From positions 1 through 39,374 of the forward strand of contig CAMYCX010000003.1 in the NCBI GenBank assembly GCA_947254705.1: a DNA stretch of 39,374 bases, written 5' to 3'. Under the pieces are notes generated by a model. That model saw only the letters and a program-made list of their open reading frames with translations. It searched no databases and had not been told where the DNA came from. This document shows, in pieces, positions 32,270-38,024 of the stretch. This DNA comes from an uncultured Veillonellaceae bacterium (GTDB lineage Bacteria; Bacillota; Negativicutes; Veillonellales; Negativicoccaceae). Both the position numbers and the translations under genes were made by a program. How positions within the stretch are numbered: the stretch's first letter is position 1; each line of letters begins with the position of its first letter.

Positions 32270-33576
32270 TGCAGTGGACAAAATCCCGGGCGGCCTTTGA
32301 TGAAGCGAAACGCTATTTGCCGGGAGGGGTGAACAGCCCTGTACGGTCGTTTCGTAATGTTGATATGACACCGCCTTTTATTGCATCGGCGAAGGGAAGT
32401 CATATTCAGGATATTGACGGTAACGATTATATTGACTATGTACTTAGTTGGGGACCTATGATTTTAGGTCATGCCGATGATGACGTCTGTCGGGCACTCG
32501 CTGCTCAGGCACAACGAGGAACGAGTTATGGGGCGCCGACTTTATTGGAAACGGAAATTGCACAATTATTGCAGGATTTTTTCCCTGCCTTGGAAATGGT
32601 GCGCTTGGTTAACTCCGGAACGGAAGCTACCATGAGTGCGTTGCGCTTGGCACGCGGATTTACGGGGCGCAGCAAGATCGTTAAATTTATCGGTTGTTAT
32701 CACGGTCACAGTGACGGATTATTGGTCAAAGCCGGCTCCGGCGCGACAACATTCGGTGTACCGGATAGTCCCGGTATACCGGCTGAAGTGGCGGCAGATA
32801 CGTTAACTATTCCCTACAATGACTTGGATGCGGCGCGCGCACTTTTTGCGGAGCAAGGCCATGAAATTGCCGGTGTGATTATCGAAGGTGTAGCCGGTAA
32901 TATGGGGCTGGTTGTACCGAAAGACGGGTATATGAAAGGCCTGAAACAACTGACGGAACAATATGGCGCTTTGTTGATCATTGATGAAGTGATGAGCGGT
33001 TTTCGGGCATCGCGCGGCGGCGCTCAAGCGACATATGATGTACAACCTGATTTAATGTGTTTAGGTAAAGTAATAGGCGGCGGTTTGCCCGTAGGTGCAT
33101 TTGGCGGTCGTCGTGACGTGATGGAACATTTGGCTCCGGCAGGAAGTGTTTATCAGGCGGGCACGTTGTCCGGAAATCCGTTGGCGGTAACGGCAGGATT
33201 AGTGACATTACGACGTTTACAGGAACCAGATGTGTTTGATGCGTTGGAAGAGCGTTCGCGGTGCTTGTGTGACGGTTTGCGTCATGCTGCGAAACAGGCG
33301 GGGTTGGTTTTGCAACACCATCGTATCGGTTCGATGTTTACGGTGTTTTTCACTGACAAAGAAGTGGTGGATTATGCGACTGCATGTCAGAGCCGATTGG
33401 ATGAGTTTACCGTATATTTTAAAGAAATGCTTTCACAAGGTATTTATATCGCGCCCAGTCAATTTGAATGCGGGTTTATGTCATTAGCACATACGGATGA
33501 GGATATCGCACGGACCGTAGCGGCAGCGGAGTACGCTTTTGCGCAAGTTGCGGCATTTCGTGCCGCGGCAAAGTGA
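32269..33576 (+). CDS. hemL: Glutamate-1-semialdehyde 2,1-aminomutase HemL
   Basis: 435-residue PLP enzyme, class III aminotransferase fold, moving the amino group of glutamate-1-semialdehyde to form ALA. The N-terminus YLPGGVNSPVRSFRNVD, NSGTEATMSALRLARG, and the PLP lysine K267 in LGKVIGGGLPVGAFGGR are diagnostic. Length fits (about 430). The ATG at 32263 has only one base from AAGGAG, so the ATG at 32269, seven bases after it, is preferred. It closes the tetrapyrrole operon, and together with hemA, hemB, hemC and cobA-hemD gives a complete route from Glu-tRNA to uroporphyrinogen III. No clear terminator follows; the next gene has its own promoter. Confidence 0.98.
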   Translation: MQWTKSRAAFDEAKRYLPGGVNSPVRSFRNVDMTPPFIASAKGSHIQDIDGNDYIDYVLSWGPMILGHADDDVCRALAAQAQRGTSYGAPTLLETEIAQLLQDFFPALEMVRLVNSGTEATMSALRLARGFTGRSKIVKFIGCYHGHSDGLLVKAGSGATTFGVPDSPGIPAEVAADTLTIPYNDLDAARALFAEQGHEIAGVIIEGVAGNMGLVVPKDGYMKGLKQLTEQYGALLIIDEVMSGFRASRGGAQATYDVQPDLMCLGKVIGGGLPVGAFGGRRDVMEHLAPAGSVYQAGTLSGNPLAVTAGLVTLRRLQEPDVFDALEERSRCLCDGLRHAAKQAGLVLQHHRIGSMFTVFFTDKEVVDYATACQSRLDEFTVYFKEMLSQGIYIAPSQFECGFMSLAHTDEDIARTVAAAEYAFAQVAAFRAAAK

Positions 33577-33582
33577 TGATGT

Positions 33583-33611
33583 TTTTCAATGCGCGGGAGT
33601 TATGATACAAT
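33583..33611 (+). promoter_or_regulatory. Promoter of the glycosyltransferase gene (leaderless start predicted)
   Basis: TTTTCA at 33583-33588 and TACAAT at 33606-33611 are 17 bp apart, with TGA before the -10. Transcription is predicted at 33618-33620, at or just before the ATG at 33620. Confidence 0.6.
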
Positions 33612-33619
33612 AAATACGT

Positions 33620-34585
33620 ATGAGACACCATGACGAACTATTGGTATCCATAGTGGTACCGCTATTTAATGAAGAAGACAACATTACACATTTTTATGAA
33701 GCGTTATGTGCGGTCATTGATTCACGTCCGGAACGGTTTGAAATTGTATTTGTCGATGACGGGTCGTGGGATCGGACTCCGAATTTGTTGCAGGATTTGG
33801 CATTGCGTGATGAACGTGTACGCAGTTTGATATTGGCACGTAATTTTGGTCATCAGTTGGCGCTGACTTGCGGGATGGATTATGCTGCGGGGGATGCGGT
33901 GATTACGATGGACGGAGATATGCAACATCCGCCGTCTCTGCTTCCTGATTTGTTGCAGGCGTGGTATGACGGATATGATGTGGTACAGACGGTACGTCTG
34001 TCAACGGCCAATGTCAGTCGGTTTAAAAAATGGACCTCACGCGGGTACTATCGTTTTATCAATGCAATTTCAAAAGTGGAGATTGTCGAAGGCGGTTCCG
34101 ATTTTCGTTTGTTGGATCGTAAGGTGGTTGACCGATTATCGCATTTTCGCGAGCATGCCCGTTTTTTGCGGGGAATTGTGAGTGACATCGGGTATCGGCA
34201 AACAAGAATTTCGTTTCGTGCACCGGAGCGGTATGCGGGAGAAAGCAAATTTTTGCTACGTAAAATGGTCCGCTTTGCGATCGACGGAGTTACGTCATAT
34301 TCGACGGTGCCGTTGCGCTTGGCCTTGTATCTGGGATTGTGCATGGGTCTGGTCAGTGTTTTTCTGATTATGTACGTTCTGCTGGTCAAATATTATTTTA
34401 GGGAAGCTGTTTCGGGATGGGCAACGGTGGTTGTGACTACGTTGTTATTGGGCGGTATTCAATTGGTATTCTTAGGCGTGATCGGTGAGTATATCGGAAG
34501 GATTTTTGAAGAGGTGAAGGGACGACCGCTTTACTGGCTGCGTGCCGTGTACGGCGGATCGGGAAAAACAGACGAAAAACGATAA
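33620..34585 (+). CDS. Family 2 glycosyltransferase with C-terminal membrane segments
   Basis: 321 residues. The GT2 domain spans about 8-220: VSIVVPLFNEEDNI, VDDGSWDRT, ARNFGHQLALTCGMDYA, and DMQHPPSLLPDL (the DxD-like metal site). Two hydrophobic segments at about 230-255 and 265-290 anchor it (LYLGLCMGLVSVFLIMYVLL and VVVTTLLLGGIQLVFLGVIG), and GEYIGRIFEEVKGRPLY closes the chain. This is the DPM1/GtrB/YkcC-type layout, enzymes that move a sugar from a nucleotide onto polyprenyl phosphate for envelope glycans. Donor and acceptor cannot be read. No ribosome-binding site precedes the ATG, and an upstream in-frame stop excludes a longer start, so a leaderless mRNA is likely. It abuts the c-di-AMP riboswitch. 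Confidence 0.92.
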   Translation: MRHHDELLVSIVVPLFNEEDNITHFYEALCAVIDSRPERFEIVFVDDGSWDRTPNLLQDLALRDERVRSLILARNFGHQLALTCGMDYAAGDAVITMDGDMQHPPSLLPDLLQAWYDGYDVVQTVRLSTANVSRFKKWTSRGYYRFINAISKVEIVEGGSDFRLLDRKVVDRLSHFREHARFLRGIVSDIGYRQTRISFRAPERYAGESKFLLRKMVRFAIDGVTSYSTVPLRLALYLGLCMGLVSVFLIMYVLLVKYYFREAVSGWATVVVTTLLLGGIQLVFLGVIGEYIGRIFEEVKGRPLYWLRAVYGGSGKTDEKR

Positions 34586-34680
34586 TGGAGTGTGCGGGGG
34601 AACCATGCATTTGGGGTGAATTTCGCAGCGATGCGAAAAGGGGAGCTCTACCCTAACCCGTCAGCTAACCTCGCGGGAAA
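34585..34680 (+). promoter_or_regulatory. Cyclic di-AMP riboswitch (ydaO/yuaA type), 5' edge unclear
   Basis: The gap between the glycosyltransferase and the NlpC/P60 gene holds the conserved blocks of the ydaO aptamer in order: GGAG (34587-34590), GGGGGAACC (34596-34604), TGGGGTGAAT (34612-34621), a perfect hairpin TTTCGCA/TGCGAAA (34621-34638), AGGG/CCCT pairing, and AACCCGTCAGCTAACCTCG (34655-34673). This aptamer binds c-di-AMP and typically controls wall hydrolases and potassium uptake, which fits the downstream gene. The AAAGGAG site follows at once, suggesting translational control or read-through control; no intrinsic terminator is seen. I cannot find a good 5' strand for helix P1; it may lie in the glycosyltransferase coding end. 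Confidence 0.85.
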
Positions 34681-34688
34681 GGAGCAAT

Positions 34689-35351
34689 ATGATTCATTTA
34701 CGGCGATATATGATCGCGATGTTATTAATCGCATTGCCTTGCGGTGCGGCAGTGGCAACGTTTCATCTCGGTGACCGCGGAGAAGATGTCCGTGTTGTAC
34801 AAACGCAGCTGGGGGTGTTGGGATATCATGTTGATGCTGACGGTATATACGGTCAAGCTACGGCAGGCGCGGTGCGAGCATTTCAAGAAGAACACGGGCT
34901 GGAGGCAGACGGGTTACTCGGTCCGATTACGTATCGGGCGTTGATCGGACGGGATATTCCTGTAAGTCGCGGAGATATTTCTACGACTTTGATTCGACGG
35001 TTAGTGTCAATGGCACAGCAGTATGTGGGAGTTCCGTATGTGTATGGAGGAACGACACCGAACGGGTTTGACTGCTCCGGGTTTGTTCAATTTGTTGCCT
35101 GTAGTTCAGGATTACAAGTGCCGCGTTCAGCAGATGAACAGTATCGGATGGGACGCAGGGTCGCGTCCGGAGAATTACGTCCGGGAGATTTTGTGTTTTT
35201 TTCTGATGACGGACACGGCATTTCGCATTCCGGAATTTATCTCGGATACGGTCGTTTTATCAGTGCAACCAGCAGTCGTGGTGTGGCGATTGACAGTTTA
35301 TCGGGAGATTATTGGGAGGATACGTACATCGGTGCTCGCCGTATGATTTAA
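34689..35351 (+). CDS. Secreted NlpC/P60 peptidoglycan hydrolase with peptidoglycan-binding domain
   Basis: 220 residues. A signal peptide of about 23 residues (MIHLRRYMIAMLLIALPCGA) is followed by a peptidoglycan-binding domain (PG_binding_1) at about 27-85 (LGDRGEDVRVVQTQLGVLGY, DGIYGQATAGAVRAFQ) and an NlpC/P60 domain at 105-220. Catalytic Cys129 (NGFDCSGFV) and His180 (ISHSGIYLG) are present; the third polar position, usually His as in E. coli MepS, is Ser192 (RFISATSSRG), as seen in some other members. It is expected to cut wall stem peptides outside the cytoplasmic membrane. AAAGGAG precedes the ATG at 34689. The riboswitch upstream suggests repression or activation by c-di-AMP. A terminator follows. 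Confidence 0.95.
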   Translation: MIHLRRYMIAMLLIALPCGAAVATFHLGDRGEDVRVVQTQLGVLGYHVDADGIYGQATAGAVRAFQEEHGLEADGLLGPITYRALIGRDIPVSRGDISTTLIRRLVSMAQQYVGVPYVYGGTTPNGFDCSGFVQFVACSSGLQVPRSADEQYRMGRRVASGELRPGDFVFFSDDGHGISHSGIYLGYGRFISATSSRGVAIDSLSGDYWEDTYIGARRMI

Positions 35352-35353
35352 GA

Positions 35354-35375
35354 AAGAGGCGCAAGCCTCTTTTTT
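35354..35375 (+). terminator. Terminator after the NlpC/P60 gene
   Basis: AAGAGGC (35354-35360), loop GCAA, GCCTCTT (35365-35371), then Ts to 35375. It lies immediately after the NlpC/P60 stop. The small upstream ORF's ribosome-binding site begins only a few bases after it. Confidence 0.87.
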
Positions 35376-35386
35376 CGTATCGGAGG

Positions 35387-35406
35387 ATGCATGAATCAAC
35401 ATGCAT
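35387..35406 (+). repeat. Inverted repeat ATGCATG-6-CATGCAT before the ABC transporter
   Basis: Perfect 7-bp arms at 35387-35393 and 35400-35406 with a 6-bp spacer. The element overlaps the start of the small ORF at 35391. It could be an operator for a dimeric regulator or a short RNA hairpin near the ribosome-binding site. Confidence 0.5.
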
Positions 35407-35453
35407 ATGAGGAGTTATATGATTGTAGCGAAAAGACTGGCTTATCAGTATGA
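35391..35453 (+). CDS. Possible 20-residue leader peptide overlapping the ABC ATPase start
   Basis: ATG at 35391 with GGAGG (35382-35386) four bases before it, coding MNQHAYEELYDCSEKTGLSV and stopping at 35451-35453, inside the ABC ATPase gene. The ribosome-binding site is stronger than that of the ATPase itself. Translation would run across the ATPase start at 35419 in another frame, so it could modulate that start. It may also be chance; the peptide matches no family I recognise. Confidence 0.35.
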   Translation: MNQHAYEELYDCSEKTGLSV

Positions 35454-36135
35454 GCGAGAACGGATTTTTGACGGGGTGACTTTCCGCATTGCCAAAGGAG
35501 AATTTGTGGCACTCATCGGTCCGAACGGTGCCGGTAAGAGCACATTGTTGAAATTACTGGGCGGGATTATAGTGCCGACAGTCGGATACGTACGATTGGA
35601 CGGTATGACGGTGTCGGCTGCACAACGTGCCGGTAAAATCGGATATGTGCCGCAAAATTATAGTCAAAATACGGCGGCGTTTCCCGCCAGCGTCAGTGAG
35701 GTGGTTGCATTGGGACTGGTGATGCATAGACTGTCGCGTAAGGAGGAGAAACGACGTGTGATGACAGTACTTGGAGAAGTCGGTATGGAGTCTTACGCAA
35801 GTCATCGTGTCGGTGATCTGTCCGGCGGACAGCAACAGCGGGTCATGATTGCACAAGCATTGGTCAAACAGCCGTGTGTATTGTTGCTGGACGAACCGAC
35901 GAGCGGGATTGACTACACTACCGGCAGTGAGTTGATGAGGTTGCTTCGGTTTCACAATCAACGCGACGGTATTACGATCGTAATGGTATCGCATGATTTA
36001 GAGAGAGTGTTGCCGTGTGCGGATCGAGTGTTGTGTCTGAATCGGGAATTATGTTATGCAGGCACACCGGACGGATTTTATCAGTCGCATGCTTACGGCC
36101 GACATTTGTTTTACGGAAAGCGAGGCATGTCGTGA
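35419..36135 (+). CDS. Metal ABC transporter ATP-binding protein (ZnuC/MntB-like)
   Basis: 238-residue ABC ATPase of the zinc/manganese/iron uptake family. Walker A GPNGAGKST, Q-loop VPQNYSQ, signature LSGGQQQRV, Walker B VLLLDEPTSGID and H-loop VSHD are all present. KGEFVALIGPNG and the C-terminal HAYGRHLFYGKRG are compatible with ZnuC/MntB. Three in-frame ATGs exist (35401, 35407, 35419); 35419 has AGGAG four bases upstream, so I chose it. The permease gene overlaps by one base. The metal cannot be read from the ATPase. No promoter is visible between the preceding terminator and this start. Confidence 0.92.
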   Translation: MIVAKRLAYQYERERIFDGVTFRIAKGEFVALIGPNGAGKSTLLKLLGGIIVPTVGYVRLDGMTVSAAQRAGKIGYVPQNYSQNTAAFPASVSEVVALGLVMHRLSRKEEKRRVMTVLGEVGMESYASHRVGDLSGGQQQRVMIAQALVKQPCVLLLDEPTSGIDYTTGSELMRLLRFHNQRDGITIVMVSHDLERVLPCADRVLCLNRELCYAGTPDGFYQSHAYGRHLFYGKRGMS

Positions 36136-36944
36136 TGGAACTGTGGCAATACGAGTTTATGCGCCGTGCTTTGGCAGCAGGGGTGATGATTGCTTGGTTG
36201 TGTCCTTTGGTCGGTATGTTGGTGGTGGTACGCCGGCAGGCGCTTTTGGGAGACGGGCTCGGGCATATCGCTTTTGCCGGTGTTACCGCATCTGCATGGT
36301 GGGGAATTTATCCGCCGCTCGGTGCGATGGCGGTAACCTTGTTGGCCGCTCTCGGCATTGAAAAGGTACGGCAACAACATCGCCATTACAGCGATATGGG
36401 GTTGGCTTTGTTTTTTTATGCGGGGTTGGCAGCAGCGATCGTTTTCGCCTCACTGGCGAATGTCTCCAATGCCGGTATCATGAGTTTTTTGTTTGGCAGC
36501 ATTTTGACCGTGACGAGCCAAGAACTAATCGGTATGGCGCTTGTGACATTGTTGGTGACCGTATTACTTGGCATCTGGCGAAATGATTTAACCGCATTGG
36601 CTTTTGATGAAGCGGTGGCGCGTGTCAATGGAGTACGCGTGGACTTTTTACAAATAATGTTTGCTCTGTTGGTTGCCGGCGTGGTTGTATTGGGAATGAC
36701 GGTGGTCGGTATTTTATTGGTCAGTGCATTGATGGTTGTACCGGTAGCGGCCGCCCATTTGTGGAAGCAGAGCTTTGCGAGAACGACAGTAATTGCTGTC
36801 GGTTATTCCTTGTTGGCCGTTTACGGCGGATTGCTATTAAGCTATCAATACGATTTGGCACCGGGAGGAACTATTGTGTTGACCGGTTTGGCAGCCTATC
36901 TGTTAACATGGTGGGGGCTGGCACAGTATCAGCACCGAGCGTAA
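36135..36944 (+). CDS. Metal ABC transporter permease (ZnuB/MntC-like, ABC-3 family)
   Basis: 269-residue polytopic permease with about eight hydrophobic segments. LVGMLVVVRRQALLGDGLGHIAFAGV near residues 25-50 is the ABC-3 family hallmark, and ALAFDEAVARVNGVRVDFLQIMFALLVAGVVVLGMTVVGILLVSALMVVP is the conserved region contacting the ATPase. It would pass Zn2+, Mn2+ or Fe2+ across the cytoplasmic membrane. The ATG at 36135 overlaps the ATPase stop. A binding lipoprotein (ZnuA/MntA) would be needed and is absent here; the next gene is a nitrilase. Confidence 0.93.
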   Translation: MELWQYEFMRRALAAGVMIAWLCPLVGMLVVVRRQALLGDGLGHIAFAGVTASAWWGIYPPLGAMAVTLLAALGIEKVRQQHRHYSDMGLALFFYAGLAAAIVFASLANVSNAGIMSFLFGSILTVTSQELIGMALVTLLVTVLLGIWRNDLTALAFDEAVARVNGVRVDFLQIMFALLVAGVVVLGMTVVGILLVSALMVVPVAAAHLWKQSFARTTVIAVGYSLLAVYGGLLLSYQYDLAPGGTIVLTGLAAYLLTWWGLAQYQHRA

Positions 36945-36965
36945 TAAATGGACGGGAGGAGTCTC

Positions 36966-37751
36966 ATGCGGATTGCGATGATTCAGATGGAGGTCAAGGC
37001 AGGCGATAAAGATAGAAATATATCGCATGCACGCACGATGTTGACCGAGGCGGCGGCCAAGGCCGATGTGCTGGTTTTGCCGGAGATGTGGACTGTCGGA
37101 TATGATTTTCGCCATTTGGATGAACAAGCCTGTATGCCCGGAGATGAGTTATTAGTGTCATTGGAAGAATGGGCGGTACAGCATAAAAAGTATGTAGTGG
37201 CCGGCAGTTTGCCGACCCGAGAGAGCGGTCAGTTGTATAATCGCTCCTATCTCTATGGACCTCAGGGGGAACTCGGGGCATATGATAAGTTGCATTTATT
37301 CAGTCTGTTAGCAGAGCCGAGACGTTTTGCTGCAGGAAATAGGATGACACTGGTACGGATGGGAGATATGACAGTCGGCAGCAGTATTTGTTACGATGTG
37401 CGCTTTCCCGAAATGTATCGACGAATGGCTGCAGACGGTGCAGACCTGGTGGTGATTCCTGCGGAGTGGCCGACGACACGTTTGGAGGCGTGGAACTGCC
37501 TGGTACGAGCACGGGCGATGGAAAATCAAATATATGTATGTGCGGTGAATGCGGTAGGTACGTATCGGGGAAATGTATTTGCCGGGCATTCCTGTCTGAT
37601 TGCTCCCGGCGGTGAGTATATCGCACGGGCGGGGAGTGAAGAAACAATTATTTACGGTATTTATGAAGGGGAGAAACTGAAAACGACACGGGCACATATG
37701 AGTGTATGGCAAGATCGTCGTACGGATATTTACGGTGATGTGAAGGAATGA
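36966..37751 (+). CDS. Carbon-nitrogen hydrolase (nitrilase superfamily, omega-amidase-like)
   Basis: 261 residues with the catalytic Glu40 (VLPEMWTVGYD), Lys108 (AYDKLHLF) and Cys142 (SSICYDVRFPEMYR) of the nitrilase superfamily. The set is closest to YafV/Nit2-type omega-amidases, which hydrolyse alpha-ketoglutaramate and alpha-ketosuccinamate. Family substrates vary and cannot be read from sequence alone. GGGAGGAG lies before the ATG at 36966, 21 bp after the permease; an earlier ATG at 36948 overlaps that site and was rejected. Co-transcription with the metal transporter is likely but a functional link is not apparent. Confidence 0.92.
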   Translation: MRIAMIQMEVKAGDKDRNISHARTMLTEAAAKADVLVLPEMWTVGYDFRHLDEQACMPGDELLVSLEEWAVQHKKYVVAGSLPTRESGQLYNRSYLYGPQGELGAYDKLHLFSLLAEPRRFAAGNRMTLVRMGDMTVGSSICYDVRFPEMYRRMAADGADLVVIPAEWPTTRLEAWNCLVRARAMENQIYVCAVNAVGTYRGNVFAGHSCLIAPGGEYIARAGSEETIIYGIYEGEKLKTTRAHMSVWQDRRTDIYGDVKE

Positions 37752-37848
37752 CGAGGTGCGAGTCATAGCCATGAATACTGTTTTGCATAGTAATGTATGT
37801 CTTAACACAGGTGCTCATGACGATGACGGCATCTTGACATCTTCGCCC
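37752..37848. other. Intergenic stretch after the nitrilase, no feature recognised
   Basis: 97 bp between the nitrilase stop and the terminator at 37849. I see no gene, T-box motif or strong promoter in it. The whole gap from 37752 to 38024 (273 bp) holds, besides this, the terminator and the alaS promoter. A 49-codon ORF from 37771 crosses the terminator hairpin and is probably spurious. Confidence 0.6.
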
Positions 37849-37889
37849 AAACACCATTCATACGGAAAAGCATATGGATGGTGTTTTTT
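37849..37889 (+). terminator. Terminator upstream of alaS
   Basis: A 14-bp stem (37849-37862 with 37873-37886, one wobble) around a 10-base loop, followed by Ts to 37889. It ends the metal transporter/nitrilase transcript. Confidence 0.85.
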
Positions 37890-37977
37890 GATGAGTGATA
37901 GCCCAACTACAGCTGTTTGATTGCAAAAATGTTTGCGGTACAACTGACAAAGGATGATATTCGCCTTTTGCCGAATG

Positions 37978-37986
37978 TGATATAAT
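37978..37986 (+). promoter_or_regulatory. Extended -10 promoter for alaS
   Basis: TGATATAAT, 38 bp before the alaS ATG. No good -35. A small ATTCG/CGAAT dyad lies just upstream (37959-37976). Confidence 0.6.
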
Positions 37987-38024
37987 GTATAGAACATGAA
38001 TGCGAAGATATAGGGGGATAGATG

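Noticed and set aside
33551..33590. Terminator after hemL
   Set aside because: A GCGGCA/TGCCGC hairpin lies inside the last hemL codons, but the nearest T-run is about 15 bases beyond the stem, so it does not fit an intrinsic terminator.
37771..37920. 49-residue ORF between nitrilase and alaS
   Set aside because: It runs through the terminator hairpin at 37849-37889, has no ribosome-binding site and no recognisable similarity.
37752..38024. T-box riboswitch upstream of alaS
   Set aside because: I looked for the conserved T-box sequence and an antiterminator arrangement; the hairpin here is a simple terminator of the preceding operon, before the alaS promoter.
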